NCBI GenBank assembly: GCA_963835465.1
Contig: CAWIFR010000001.1
Span: forward strand, 248,001 to 312,000
Direction of reading: 5' to 3'
Length of the DNA: 64,000 bases
Source: Bog-756 sp963835465
GTDB lineage: Bacteria > Actinomycetota > Acidimicrobiia > Acidimicrobiales > RAAP-2
In this document: positions 18,092 through 27,622 of the stretch, piece by piece
Position numbering within the stretch: the first letter of the stretch is position 1
How the letters are laid out: each line of letters opens with the position of its first letter
The notes under the pieces: model-generated
The model's input: the letters and a program-made list of their open reading frames with translations, nothing else
The model's database searches: none
Told to the model about the DNA's origin: nothing
Program-made: the position numbers and the translations under genes

Positions 18092-18949
18092 TCAGAGGTC
18101 CCCGAGGTCGACGGTCGTCCCCTCGGTCGCTGCGGTGACCTTGAGCGGTGGCGACCCCTGGGCCTGCCGACGGGCCTCCTCGAGCATCCGGTCGACCTGA
18201 TCATCGGAGTGGGCCGGGTCGTGATGGAACAGGGCCAGGTTCCTCACGCCCGACTCACGGGCGACACGAACGGCGAAGTTGGCGGTCGAGTGACCCCAGT
18301 GGGGCACGTCGGCGAACTCCGCCTCGGTGTACTGGGCATCATGGAGAAGCAGGTCGGCGGCGTCACAGAGCTCCAGCACGTTGGGCGACACCGTGTGGAG
18401 GTCGAGCGGGGCCTGGTGATCCGAGAGGTACGCCAGCACCTGGCCGTCGGCCTCGACACGGAAGCCGAGTGTGTGCCCGACATGGTGGATGGGCCGGACC
18501 TTGACCTTGAATGCCCCTACGGCGAACTCGTCGGTCCCCTCGAGATCGTGGAAGCGGAACGAGCCCTCGAACTGCGACATGTGCACGGGGAAGAAGGGTG
18601 GCCGCACCATGGTGGCCAGCACCTCCCCGAGCGGTGCCCCCTCCTGTGAAGGTCCGTAGACGTCGACCACGGCCTCGGGATGGCGCATGGGAGCGAAGAA
18701 GGGGAGCCCCAGCACGTGGTCGTAGTGGAGGTGGGACAGGAGCACATTGGCGACGAGCGGTTCTCCTCTGGCCCCCAGGGGGCCCTGCAGGTGTTCGCCC
18801 AGGGCGCGCAGCCCCGTCCCCAGATCGATGATCAGGGGTGGCTCTCCGTCCACCTCCACCAGCACGCAGGAGGTGTTGCCCCCGTAGCGAAGGTATCGGC
18901 GGGCCGAGCAGGGGCAGGACCCCCGGACACCGAAGTACGTGATTCTCAC
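18092..18949 (-). CDS. MBL-fold metallohydrolase (RNase Z-like type)
   Basis: 285 residues. Metal motif LSHLHYDHVLG, later ligands in HHVGHTLG, YLSDH and HDAQY, and a terminal FHHDPAHSDD. The opening MRITYFGVRGSCPC is typical of a class of bacterial MBL proteins related to cyclic phosphodiesterases and RNase Z. The substrate is unknown. It is the first gene of the operon running to 15966 and is divergent from the hydrolase at 19014, with 64 nt between them. Confidence 0.88.
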   Translation of the reverse strand: MRITYFGVRGSCPCSARRYLRYGGNTSCVLVEVDGEPPLIIDLGTGLRALGEHLQGPLGARGEPLVANVLLSHLHYDHVLGLPFFAPMRHPEAVVDVYGPSQEGAPLGEVLATMVRPPFFPVHMSQFEGSFRFHDLEGTDEFAVGAFKVKVRPIHHVGHTLGFRVEADGQVLAYLSDHQAPLDLHTVSPNVLELCDAADLLLHDAQYTEAEFADVPHWGHSTANFAVRVARESGVRNLALFHHDPAHSDDQVDRMLEEARRQAQGSPPLKVTAATEGTTVDLGDL

Positions 18950-19013
18950 CGAAGGAGCAGGCTAGCCGGACATCCGAGAGGCGCCCCACTTCGGCCGGAC
19001 TACCCTCCTGACG

Positions 19014-19883
19014 ATGGATCACCGCACCGTCTCCGCCAACGGCACCGAGTTCGCCTACCTCGAGGCCGGCCCCGAGGACGGCCCGCTGGCCCTCTGCCTG
19101 CACGGCTTCCCCGACACCGCCCACACCTGGCGCTATCTCCTCCCCCGCCTGGCCGCTGCCGGTTTCCATGCCGTGGCCCCCTACATGCGCGGGTATGCGC
19201 CGACCCCTGTGCCCAGGGACGCTCGATTCGACACCGGGACGCTGGCCCTCGACGCCTGCGGGCTGCACGACGCCCTGGGCGGCGGTGACGACGCCGTGAT
19301 CATCGGCCACGACTGGGGCGCCTTCGCCACCTATGGGGCTGCCGCCCTCCAGCCGGACCGCTGGCGGAGGGTGGTGGCATCGGCCGTGGCCCCTCAGGCC
19401 TCGATGGCTGAGGGATTCCTGTCCTACGACCAGCTCCGTCGCAGCTGGTATGTCTTCTTCTTCCAGACCCCGCTGGCCGAGTACGCCGTCTCCCTGGACG
19501 ACTATGCGTTCATCGACCGCCTGTGGTCCGACTGGTCACCGGGCTTCGACGGCTCCTCCGACGCCGCCCGGGTCAAGGAGGCCCTGGCCGCGCCCGAGAG
19601 CCTCAGTGCGGCTATCGGCTACTACCGGGCCATGTTCGCCGGTCCGCCCGACGACGCCGATGCTGCGGCGGCCCAGGCCGCTGCGGGGACCACCGCGCCC
19701 CAGCCTACGCTCTACCTGCACGGGGCCGACGACGGCTGCATGGGTCTTGGCACCATCGGCCCGGTCATGGAGTTCCTGGCTCCCGGGTCGGAGATGGCGG
19801 TGATCGAGGGGGCCGGGCACTTCCTGCACGTGGAGCGTCCTGACGAGGTCAACGACCGCATCATCGGCTTCCTGACCCGGTAG
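19014..19883 (+). CDS. Alpha/beta hydrolase, epoxide-hydrolase-like
   Basis: 289 residues. HGFPD gives the oxyanion turn. The nucleophile elbow GHDWGAFATYGAA has Asp instead of Ser, as in epoxide hydrolases and haloalkane dehalogenases. The remaining triad members are Asp in LHGADDGC and His in EGAGHFLHVE. The cap region contains FFFQTPLAEYAV. I favour an epoxide hydrolase because of the Asp nucleophile and HGFPD motif, but the lid tyrosines are not certain. It is a single gene with its own promoter region. Confidence 0.87.
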   Translation: MDHRTVSANGTEFAYLEAGPEDGPLALCLHGFPDTAHTWRYLLPRLAAAGFHAVAPYMRGYAPTPVPRDARFDTGTLALDACGLHDALGGGDDAVIIGHDWGAFATYGAAALQPDRWRRVVASAVAPQASMAEGFLSYDQLRRSWYVFFFQTPLAEYAVSLDDYAFIDRLWSDWSPGFDGSSDAARVKEALAAPESLSAAIGYYRAMFAGPPDDADAAAAQAAAGTTAPQPTLYLHGADDGCMGLGTIGPVMEFLAPGSEMAVIEGAGHFLHVERPDEVNDRIIGFLTR

Positions 19884-19929
19884 CCGGCCGGGGGTGGGTC
19901 GCGGGGCGCCGGGCAGTCGGGCCGAGCGC

Positions 19930-21378
19930 CTACGCCCCTAGCTTCCTCAGCCACGGCACCGCGGTGCGCAGGAAGGCGTTCTTCGAGGGGGTGGCCAGAA
20001 GTGGATCGAGATGGCTGTACGTGGCGGTCCGACTGACGACGGTCAGGCTGGGAATCTTGGAGTTCCGCTGGAAGTAGCGCGCCCCGTTGGCCACGGCGTT
20101 GCCGGTTCCCCCGAGCGAGGTCTGGAAGGCGTAGATGGGAACGTCCACCTTCTTGGTGTCGAGGAGACGGAGCCCTAGATAGGTGGCCACCGCGGTCTGG
20201 CGGAGGGTGGCGGCGGCACCCGCGTCGATGGACAGCCGCTCTGGGTAGTACCAGTCGGCGGCGGCCAGCGGTGCTTGGGCAAAGACGTCGGCGACGTTCT
20301 GGATCGGCGTGATCCCGCGGTTGACCCAGCCGGCTGGATCGCCCGTGGCGGCCACGTGGCCCGAGCGCACGTGGATCAACGCCAATGAGGCCGGCGAGGT
20401 TGAGGCGTCGAATGCGTACCCGAGCTGGGCCTGGTTGGTCACTGGTTTGGACGGCTTGAACGCCGCGGGGAGTAGCGGGAAGGTCTGCAGCAGCGACAGC
20501 GCGTCCGGCGCCTCCACCGCGGCCAAGGCACCGATCTGACTGAACACTCCCGTGACCCAGGGGAGGCCAGCTCCCAGCAGGTCCAGCCAGGGTCCCTTGG
20601 TGTTCATCTGAGCTATGGCCGCCTGGGCAGAGGTAACGGTGACCGGCTTCTGACCGGCGAAGGGCGCGCCGGCACACCCGTCGATGCACATGATGCCGTC
20701 GATGTTCCGGTAGCCGCCGCGGCCATTGAAGTCCCAGGCGGCGTAGGCGGCTGCTTCGGTCCCTCCGAGGGAGTGGCCGCCGAGGGTCACCGACTTGGCC
20801 CCGCCCCTCCTGGCCCGCTGGATCACCGCGTTCAGGTCGTTCATGGCCGTGGCCATGCCCCACTGCTGCACGAAGGCGTACTGCGAGGCCTGGAGTGGCT
20901 GGTAGTGGTCGGTGATGGACGGGTCGGACAGGAAGCCCAGGTAGTAATTGAAGGCCTGTTGGTACGTGGCCCGGCCGGCCAGCACCGACTGGATGAGGGA
21001 GTCGTCCTGGAGGGCGCCTTCCCGGCGCATCTCGGCCCACACCTGGAGGTGCGGAACATGCTGCACCAGGTACGGCGCCACCAGGTCGAAGTCACCGGCA
21101 CCACCGTTGGTCCCCGGGACCAGCACCAGCACGTGGGCGGCGGACGGCGAACCGAACCGTCGCACCATGACCTGGTCGTACTGAGGCGGCGAGGGGGTCG
21201 CGGCCGGGATGGCCGGCGTGGACACGACCGCAGGCGCGGCGACCGTGAACACCGACTCGGGGACGGACGCCGGAGCCCCCAGGGCCGACGGCGAGGTGCT
21301 GGCCCCCGCGGCCGCGACCGGAGTCAGGGACAGAGCCACCGCCGCGCTCAGAAACCAGCCAATCCGTCGTGTCCTCAT
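19930..21378 (-). CDS. Secreted alpha/beta hydrolase
   Basis: About 482 residues from the ATG at 21378, which sits 5 nt behind GGGGGA; an ATG two codons upstream is possible. A signal peptide (basic MRTRRIGW, hydrophobic to about residue 22, Ala-rich cleavage region) is followed by an Ala/Pro/Ser linker. The hydrolase domain has LVLVPGTNGGAGDF and nucleophile elbow GGHSLGGTEAAAYAAWDF. A His in SHLDPLLATPSKN may complete the triad. The nucleophile context is like secreted lipases or esterases. The substrate is unknown. A strong inverted repeat lies just upstream. Confidence 0.8.
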   Translation of the reverse strand: MRTRRIGWFLSAAVALSLTPVAAAGASTSPSALGAPASVPESVFTVAAPAVVSTPAIPAATPSPPQYDQVMVRRFGSPSAAHVLVLVPGTNGGAGDFDLVAPYLVQHVPHLQVWAEMRREGALQDDSLIQSVLAGRATYQQAFNYYLGFLSDPSITDHYQPLQASQYAFVQQWGMATAMNDLNAVIQRARRGGAKSVTLGGHSLGGTEAAAYAAWDFNGRGGYRNIDGIMCIDGCAGAPFAGQKPVTVTSAQAAIAQMNTKGPWLDLLGAGLPWVTGVFSQIGALAAVEAPDALSLLQTFPLLPAAFKPSKPVTNQAQLGYAFDASTSPASLALIHVRSGHVAATGDPAGWVNRGITPIQNVADVFAQAPLAAADWYYPERLSIDAGAAATLRQTAVATYLGLRLLDTKKVDVPIYAFQTSLGGTGNAVANGARYFQRNSKIPSLTVVSRTATYSHLDPLLATPSKNAFLRTAVPWLRKLGA

Positions 21379-21396
21379 GACCATCCCCCAAGGTTC

Positions 21397-21424
21397 CACC
21401 CGCTCCCACGGGTGGGAGCGGGTG
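21397..21424. repeat. Perfect 13-bp inverted repeat between mutY and secreted hydrolase
   Basis: Arms cacccgctcccac (21397-21409) and gtgggagcgggtg (21412-21424) are perfect complements around a 2-nt GG centre. It lies 80 nt after the mutY stop and about 20 nt before the hydrolase start. There is no T-run on either side, so an intrinsic terminator is not clear. A cruciform, protein-binding operator or attenuator for the hydrolase is possible. Confidence 0.75.
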
Positions 21425-21504
21425 CGCCTATTGGCGTACGGCCCACCGTACACAGACATCCGGATCGACCACAGCCGCCGACGTCAGCTCGGCGCCGGGA
21501 CAGC

Positions 21505-22377
21505 TCAGGGCAGTCGGAGTTCGCCGGCCATGTCGACCACGACCAGGCCCTCGGCCACCAGGTCGGCCACCACCCGCGCCACCCGCTCGGGGTCGTCGGC
21601 CCACCCGATGACCGAGGCGGCGGCTCCGGGTGGGACCGACCGGGACCGGAGCGCGTCCACCAGACGGCCCCGGCCCTCGCGATCCGATCCGGCAAACCGG
21701 CCCTGGGGGGCTGACACTCCGGCGGAACCCACGGCGGGGTCCTCCCCCGTTCGACCGCTGGCCGACCACCGGCAGCGCCGCCGGACGGGGCAGTCGGTGC
21801 AGCGTGGTGTCCTCGACACGCACACGCCGGCCCCTAGATCGAGAAGGGCCTGACCGAAGTGCCAGCCGCGGCCGGGCGGAACCATGGCGTCCACCAACCC
21901 CTGCGCCTCCCGGGGGCGGACCGGTCGGCCGGCCACCGCCCGGGCCACCACCCGGCCCGCATTGGTGTCGACCACTCCGACATCAGCCTCAAAGGCGAAG
22001 GCCAGCACTGCTCTGGCCGTGTAGCTACCCACGCCCGGGAGGGCGAGGAGGCCGGCCAGATCGGAGGGGATCCGGCCGCTGTGCTCGATGGCGACGACCT
22101 GAGCGGCCCGGTGCAGGTTTCGGGCCCGCCGGTTATAGCCCAGCCCCTGCCAGGCCCGGAGCACCTCCCCGAGTGGCGCCGCCGCGCACGCATTCGGAGT
22201 GGGGAACCGGTCGAGGAACCTTCCATAGGCCGGGACCACTCGCGACAGCTGGGTCTGCTGGGCCATGACTTCGCTCACCAGGATGGCCCAGGGATCCCGG
22301 GTCGACCGCCACGGCAGCTCCGGTCGACGAGAGTCGTTCCCGTCCACAGTCCCCCAGGCGTCGATCCCCCGGCCCAT
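21505..22377 (-). CDS. mutY: A/G-specific adenine glycosylase MutY (no NUDIX domain)
   Basis: 290 residues from the ATG at 22377. Removes adenine mispaired with 8-oxoguanine. Landmarks are the catalytic Glu in SEVMAQQTQLSRV, the helix-hairpin-helix LPGVGSYTARAVLAFAF, the catalytic Asp in VDTNAGRVVAR, and a C-x6-C-x2-C-x5-C [4Fe-4S] cluster (CVSRTPRCTDCPVRRRC). The NUDIX-like 8-oxoG recognition domain of E. coli MutY is missing; a short region ending DLVAEGLVVVDMAGE takes its place, as in other actinobacterial forms. The same-strand MaoC-like gene lies about 130 nt upstream. Confidence 0.9.
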   Translation of the reverse strand: MGRGIDAWGTVDGNDSRRPELPWRSTRDPWAILVSEVMAQQTQLSRVVPAYGRFLDRFPTPNACAAAPLGEVLRAWQGLGYNRRARNLHRAAQVVAIEHSGRIPSDLAGLLALPGVGSYTARAVLAFAFEADVGVVDTNAGRVVARAVAGRPVRPREAQGLVDAMVPPGRGWHFGQALLDLGAGVCVSRTPRCTDCPVRRRCRWSASGRTGEDPAVGSAGVSAPQGRFAGSDREGRGRLVDALRSRSVPPGAAASVIGWADDPERVARVVADLVAEGLVVVDMAGELRLP

Positions 22378-22505
22378 GGCCGTCAGCTGGCGCCGATCCC
22401 GGATCGCTTCCGGGCCACTGCTCCCCCGGCTGGCACCGACCCGGTCGGCCGACCCACCGGCCCGGTCCGGATCGAAAGGACCCCGGTCAGGTCCGTCCCG
22501 GCCGC

Positions 22506-23018
22506 TCAATCCCAGACGTCGTCCCCGTACGGGCGCTGGCGCGCCGGAGCGGCCGACTGCTTCCACACCATCACCTTGCGGCGGAAGTAGCAGACTTCCT
22601 CGCCCCGTTGATTGAATCCCTTGGTTTCGACCGTCACCACGCCCCGGTCGTCACGGGACTTGGACTCGACCTTGCCGATGACCTTGGTCTCGGCGTAGAT
22701 GGTGTCACCGTGGAAGGTCGGCGCCCGGTGGATGAGGGACTCGACCTCGAGGTTGGCGATGGCCGTGCCGCTCACATCGGGCACGCTCATCCCCAGGACC
22801 AGTGAGTAGACGAGGTTGCCCACCACGACGTTGCGGCCCTGTACCGTCTCGTGCTCGGCGAACCAGGCGTTGGTGTGGAGCGGATGATGGTTCATCGTGA
22901 TCATGCAGAACAGATGATCGTCGGCCTCGGTGATGGTCTTTCCCGGCCAGTGGCGGTAGACATCGCCGGGCTCGAAGTCCTCGTAGTAGCGACCGAAGGG
23001 TCGCTCGAACGTCGTCAC
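22506..23018 (-). CDS. MaoC-like hot-dog dehydratase
   Basis: 170 residues from a GTG at 23018, 5 nt after the upstream stop, with GGGAG 8 nt before it. The MaoC core is FGRYYEDFEPGDVYRH, then TITEADDHLFCMITMNHHP with the hydratase-type Asp/His pair, and GDTIYAETKVIGKVESKS. Members hydrate enoyl-CoA; close relatives also act on mesaconyl-CoA. The substrate is not certain. It is cotranscribed with the small DUF6941-like gene before it. Confidence 0.88.
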   Translation of the reverse strand: MTTFERPFGRYYEDFEPGDVYRHWPGKTITEADDHLFCMITMNHHPLHTNAWFAEHETVQGRNVVVGNLVYSLVLGMSVPDVSGTAIANLEVESLIHRAPTFHGDTIYAETKVIGKVESKSRDDRGVVTVETKGFNQRGEEVCYFRRKVMVWKQSAAPARQRPYGDDVWD

Positions 23019-23023
23019 CCGGC

Positions 23024-23455
23024 TCACTCCCGAACGAGGGCGGGCCGGGTGGTGAAGCCCAGGACCCAGTCGGACTGCGAATCGCCGTCGATGGCCATGC
23101 GCCACGTGTACCGGGTGCCCGGGGTCAGGGGCAGGGGGCCGAGGTTCACGGCCAGGGCCACGTCGATCGGTGAGCCCTCCGGGATCCCCGGCGGACGACC
23201 CACGGTGAACTCCCCCCGCACTTCCACGGGGTGCTCACCCTCGGGCGTCTCGACCAGGACGGGCCGACCATCGGCGTCTTCGAGGAACAGCTCCCAGTGG
23301 TGGGCCAGCTCGGCCTCGTGCCAGCCGACGTCGATCTTCAGGGCGATGGCCGAGGGGACCGGATCGGGACCGGTCATGCTCCAACCCCCGCCCAGCACAT
23401 ACAGCTTGCCGTCTGAGACTTGGGCTGCGTCGCACAGCATCATGGTCACTCGCAC
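23024..23455 (-). CDS. DUF6941-like conserved protein
   Basis: About 143 residues from a GTG at 23455; the protein opens MMLCDAAQV and continues DGKLYVLGGGWSMTGPDPVP. I recognise the pattern of a small conserved actinobacterial family of unknown function (DUF6941 as I recall it). It is predicted to be an all-beta cytoplasmic protein with no signal peptide. There is no good ribosome binding site for any start; GTG at 23449 and ATG at 23443 are alternatives. It shares a divergent upstream region with the methyltransferase. Confidence 0.65.
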   Translation of the reverse strand: MRVTMMLCDAAQVSDGKLYVLGGGWSMTGPDPVPSAIALKIDVGWHEAELAHHWELFLEDADGRPVLVETPEGEHPVEVRGEFTVGRPPGIPEGSPIDVALAVNLGPLPLTPGTRYTWRMAIDGDSQSDWVLGFTTRPALVRE

Positions 23456-23606
23456 GGTACGTGAGGTTACCGGCTGGCGGAGCGGGGCCGGCACCCCGGG
23501 AGAGAACGCGTGCGATCGGCGGTCCACCCGGCCCGACGAAGGCGCCTGTGTCCGCACATCAGACCGGGTCCTGGCTGCGTGACAGGGGACCAGTAGCCTG
23601 AGGCCC

Positions 23607-24254
23607 ATGGAGTTCCGGGGACTGCGCGACGACGTCTACCGCCGGCCCCTGGCCACTGCTTTGGAGCGACTGGGCATCGGCCCGGGCTGGACCTGTGTCG
23701 ACGTCGGCGCCGGTGGTGGCGACGTCTCGGTGGCCCTGGCCGAGATCGTGGGGCGCGACGGCCGGGTCTACGCCGTGGACAGCGATCCCATGGCCCGGGA
23801 CGAGGTGGCCGAGGCCGCCGCCGCCCACAGCCAGGTGCTGGCCATCACCCAGTCCGGCGAGGACCTCCGCCTCCCCGAGCCGGTGGACCTGGCCTTCTGC
23901 CGGTTCCTCCTCCTGCACGTGGTCGACCCGGCCGTGGTCCTGGCCCGGATGGCCGCCGCCGTCCGACCCGGGGGGTGGGTGGTGGCCCAGGAGCCGATCA
24001 CCTCGGCCGGCCGCATCAACGGCGAGCCGTTCTCCATGCCCTCGGCCCGCCATCCGGACATCGGCGCCCTGCTCCCCTCCCTGGCCCGTGACGCGGGACT
24101 GGTCACGGTGGACGCCTGGGCCGAGGCGCCGGCCGGGGCCGGACCGGGGCCGGTGGCCGAGTACCTCCGGTTGCTGACCGAGGTCGATCCCGGTGACGAT
24201 CCGGTGGTCCTGCCCCCGCTGGTCACCGTGGTGGCCCAGGCCCGCTCGACCTGA
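23607..24254 (+). CDS. Class I SAM-dependent methyltransferase
   Basis: 215 residues. SAM-binding motif I is CVDVGAGGGDVSVALAE, motif II acid is VYAVDSDPMA, and the post-motif block is DLAFCRFLLLHVVDP with LARMAAAVRPGGWVVAQEP. This is a small-molecule-type Rossmann methyltransferase. The substrate is unknown and the neighbours give no hint. Downstream lies a 335 nt non-coding stretch before the binding-protein gene. Confidence 0.82.
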   Translation: MEFRGLRDDVYRRPLATALERLGIGPGWTCVDVGAGGGDVSVALAEIVGRDGRVYAVDSDPMARDEVAEAAAAHSQVLAITQSGEDLRLPEPVDLAFCRFLLLHVVDPAVVLARMAAAVRPGGWVVAQEPITSAGRINGEPFSMPSARHPDIGALLPSLARDAGLVTVDAWAEAPAGAGPGPVAEYLRLLTEVDPGDDPVVLPPLVTVVAQARST

Positions 24255-24588
24255 GAGGAGCGGTCGGCCGGGCGCCGGACCCCTGACTTGAGACAATCAA
24301 ATTGCTAAGTCTCACCCCGACCAATTCGAGGTTCGTTCGTCCCGTCGGTATCCCTGCACTTCGGTCTCGTAGCGCAGCCGGACCGACCTCAGGGATGTGG
24401 ACGATGGTTCCCTGCGGGTCCGTAGTCCCGTCAACACCAGTTCAGGCACCAAGTTTGGCGATCGACGACATTCGGCGCGATCCGGTGGCGTAGAGTCAAC
24501 CATTCGCTCGGACGAGCGCAGGCCATGGGGCTTCTGCGACCGGAGTCGGGAATACCGAGGCAAATAGACGGAGCAATCTGGGGGACCT
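24255..24588. promoter_or_regulatory. Leader of the binding-protein gene with GAGACA-N13-GTCTCACC element
   Basis: A 334 nt stretch with no convincing gene. At 24290-24316 it holds gagaca, 13 nt, gtctcacc, an imperfect inverted repeat in a locally AT-rich stretch. The same half-sites with the same 13-nt spacing recur at 31068-31094 beside a TetR gene. I read it as a probable operator for the substrate-binding-protein gene downstream, though the 270 nt distance to the start is long. Confidence 0.5.
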
Positions 24589-25873
24589 GTGGCATCTGCA
24601 CCACTGAAGACGCGCCTGGCCGTCCTGGGGATGGCCGTGGCCGTGGACGACCTCGGCCATCGTCGTGGGCACGACCGGGGTGGCTTCGGCCTCGTCGAGT
24701 CCAAGATCCCTGCCAGCGCCTTCTCGGACCACACCGGCATCACCAAGACCGAGGTCAAGCTGGCCAACGTGTCCACCCTGTCGATCGGCCTGTTCAAGGG
24801 AGCGACGGTCGGCGCCCAGGCCTACGCCGACTACGTGAACTCGACCGGTGGCATCAACGGGCGCAAGCTGGTCATCACCGACTCGGACGACCAGTTCACC
24901 GGCGCCACCAACAAGCAGGCCACCCAGAACGCCATCAACAACGACTTCGCCATGGTCGGGAACTTCTCGCTGGAGGACAGCTTCGGCGGGGCGCTCCTCA
25001 AGACCAATCCGGGCATGCCCAACGTCTCGGTGGTGCTCGATCCCGCCACCAACAAGCTGCCCAACGTGTTCAGTCCGGTGCCGCTCAACGCCGGTTGGGA
25101 GGAGGGGCCTCTGCAGTTCATCAAGAAGAAGTACCCCAACGACATTCACGCCGTCGGGAGCCATGGTGGCCGGCCTCCCGTCCGCCGAGGCCGACTGGGC
25201 AGGTGAGAAGTACGCCCTGGGCAAAGTCGGGTTCAAGGTGATCTACGACCCCACGTACACCGTGTCCACCACCGACTTCACCCAGAATGTGATCGCCATG
25301 AAGAACGCCGGGGTGAAGATCGTCTTCATGGACTCCATGGCCGAGAGCTACGCGGCGTCGTTCCTGAAAGACCTGACCCAGCAGAACTTCCACCCGGTGG
25401 TCGTGCTCGGTGCCGCCACCTATACCAACGGCCTGGCGAAGGACTCGGGCGGCGCGGCGGCGATCAACGGGGACTACCTCGAGCAGAACACCTCGCTCTA
25501 CCTCGGGCAGGACTCCACGACCGTTCCCGCCGTCGGCACCTTCCTCCACTGGGTCAACGTGGCCTCACCGGGCTTCAAGACGGACCTCTATACGCTGTAC
25601 GCCTGGCTCTCGACCGAGCTGTTCGCCCAGGCCCTGAAGAACGCCGGCTCCAATCCCAGCCGGGGGTCCGAACTCCAGGCCCTGGACAAGATCACCACGT
25701 TCGACGGGAATCACCTCGTCGCCCCCAACAACCCGGTGACCAAGGCGGTCGGCAACTGCTACCTCATCGCCAAGGTGGTCAACGGCCAGTTCGTCCGGCA
25801 GGCCGATCCGCCGGTGAGCAGCAGCACCCACGGCTACCGGTGCGACTACAAATACATCCTGCCGCCTTCCTGA
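24589..25873 (+). CDS. ABC-type periplasmic substrate-binding protein (branched-chain amino acid type), about three frameshifts
   Basis: A Leu/Ile/Val-type (Peripla_BP_6) receptor split over frames. The first frame has KLANVSTLSIGLFKGATVGA, QAYADYVNSTGGINGRKL and NFSLEDSFGGALL. The second, from about 25155, has AGLPSAEADWAGEKYALG, SFLKDLTQQNFHPVVVLGA and ends near 25873. An extra base near 25157 separates them. The signal peptide is also out of frame: dropping one G near 24640 gives AVTTSAIVVGTTGVASASSS, a good export signal, and a compensating missing base near 24700 returns to the main frame. No permease or ATPase gene is adjacent. The ligand is unknown. Confidence 0.78.
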
Positions 25874-25956
25874 TGCGCCGCACCCAGTCGGGTACCCCAC
25901 CCCACCGGGTCCGGCCCAGTTGGGGTGAGACGGACCTGGACCGGTAACCTTGGCGG

Positions 25957-27582
25957 GTGACCTCCGACTCCATTCCCGCCCCTGACCTGGACGCCGCCGC
26001 GGACGCGGTGGCGCTGTCCCAGACGGTCGTCGAGCGCGGCATTGCCGCGTTGATCGCCGCCGGGGGTCCCGACACGGCCCAGGTCCTGGCCTACGACCTC
26101 GCCCATGCCGCCGCCGGCGTGCGCACGGCGGAGGCGCTGTTGGCGTACGGGTCTCACGGCGACACCGAGGCCCGGATGGCCTGCGCGTTCGCCGCCGACG
26201 CCGTCGCCGACCTGGCCTCCCGCACTGTCGGACGGACGTCGCAGTGGGGTGTGGCCACCGACTGGATGGCCCCGGCCGAGGAGTTCGTGGCCACCTTCCG
26301 GGACCCGGCCTTCCTGGCCCCGATGGCCGATCAACAAGGCGACCGCCATCTCGACGCCGACTTCGAGCTGGTCCGCGAGACCTTCCACCGGTTCGCCGAG
26401 GAGCAGATCCGGCCCCGGGCCGAGCACATCCACCGCGCCAACACCGATATCCCCGAGGAGATCATCTCGGGGATGGCCGAGATGGGTGGCTTCGGCATGT
26501 CGGTGCCCGAGGAGTACGGCGGCTTCGCCACCGGAGGTGAGGCGGACTACCTGGGCATGGTGGTGGCCACCGAGGAGTTGTCGTGGGGATCGCTCGGGGC
26601 CGGTGGGTCACTCATCACCCGGCCCGAGATCCTGACCCGTGCCCTGGTCTACGGAGGCACTGAGGAGCAGAAGCAGCGGTGGCTGCCCAAGTTGGCCACC
26701 GCCGAGGTGATGGGGGCGGTCGCCGTCACCGAGCCGGACTACGGCTCGGACGTGGCCGGGGTGGTCACCTCGGCCACCCGTGCCGAAGGCGGATGGCTGG
26801 TCAACGGCGTCAAGACCTGGTGCACCTTCGCGGCACGAGCCGATGTGCTCATGCTCCTGGCCCGGACCGATCCCGATCGGGCCAAGGCCCACCGGGGACT
26901 CTCCCTCTTCCTGGTGGAGAAGCCCCGAGGCGAGGGGCACGGCTTCCTCTTCACCCAGGAGGCCGGGACCGGGGGCCGGCCGGCCGACTCCGCAGGGCGC
27001 ATGGAGGGTCGGGCCATCGACACCCTGGGCTACCGGGGCATGCACTCCTACGAGGTGGCCTTCGAGAGCTGGTTCGTCCCGGACGCCAACCTGGTTGGTG
27101 GTGAGGAAGGCCTGGGCCAGGGCTTCTACCTCCAGATGCAGGGGTTCGAGAACGGGCGGCTGCAGACGGCGGCCCGAGCCATCGGCGTGATGCAGGCCTC
27201 CTACGAAGCGGCGCTCGAGTACGCCGGCAACCGGGTGGTATTCGGCCAGCCCATCCTCGAGTACCAGCTGACCCGGGCCAAGCTGGCCCGGATGGCCGTA
27301 CTGATCCAGGCAGCCCGCCAGTTCTCCTACGACGTGGCCCGGCTGATGGCCAAGGGCGAAGGCACCCTCGAGGCCTCGATGATCAAGGCGTACGTGTGCC
27401 GGGCGGCCGAGTGGGTCACCCGCGAGGCCCTCCAGATCCACGGGGGCATGGGTTACGCCGAGGAGTTCGCGGTGAGCCGCTACTTCGTGGACGCCCGGGT
27501 GCTGTCCATCTTCGAGGGCGCCGACGAGACCCTGGCCCTGAAGGTGATCGCCCGTCGACTGGTGGCCAACGCCGGTCGCTGA
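25957..27582 (+). CDS. Acyl-CoA dehydrogenase family flavoenzyme
   Basis: 541 residues, GTG start. After about 120 residues of helical N-terminal extension comes the standard fold: VRETFHRFAEEQIRPRAEHI, GFGMSVPEEYGGFATGGE, the FAD/substrate block GAVAVTEPDYGSDVAG, then YAGNRVVFGQPILEYQLTRA and QIHGGMGYAEEFAVSRYF. The C-terminal IFEGADETLALKVI holds the region of the usual catalytic Glu. It oxidises acyl-CoA to enoyl-CoA with electrons passed to ETF. The extended N-terminus is typical of a large actinobacterial and proteobacterial subfamily. It is a single transcription unit. Confidence 0.9.
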   Translation: MTSDSIPAPDLDAAADAVALSQTVVERGIAALIAAGGPDTAQVLAYDLAHAAAGVRTAEALLAYGSHGDTEARMACAFAADAVADLASRTVGRTSQWGVATDWMAPAEEFVATFRDPAFLAPMADQQGDRHLDADFELVRETFHRFAEEQIRPRAEHIHRANTDIPEEIISGMAEMGGFGMSVPEEYGGFATGGEADYLGMVVATEELSWGSLGAGGSLITRPEILTRALVYGGTEEQKQRWLPKLATAEVMGAVAVTEPDYGSDVAGVVTSATRAEGGWLVNGVKTWCTFAARADVLMLLARTDPDRAKAHRGLSLFLVEKPRGEGHGFLFTQEAGTGGRPADSAGRMEGRAIDTLGYRGMHSYEVAFESWFVPDANLVGGEEGLGQGFYLQMQGFENGRLQTAARAIGVMQASYEAALEYAGNRVVFGQPILEYQLTRAKLARMAVLIQAARQFSYDVARLMAKGEGTLEASMIKAYVCRAAEWVTREALQIHGGMGYAEEFAVSRYFVDARVLSIFEGADETLALKVIARRLVANAGR

Positions 27583-27622
27583 TCGGGGCGCGCCGGTACC
27601 CGGCGTCGGGTTCGCCGAGGGC

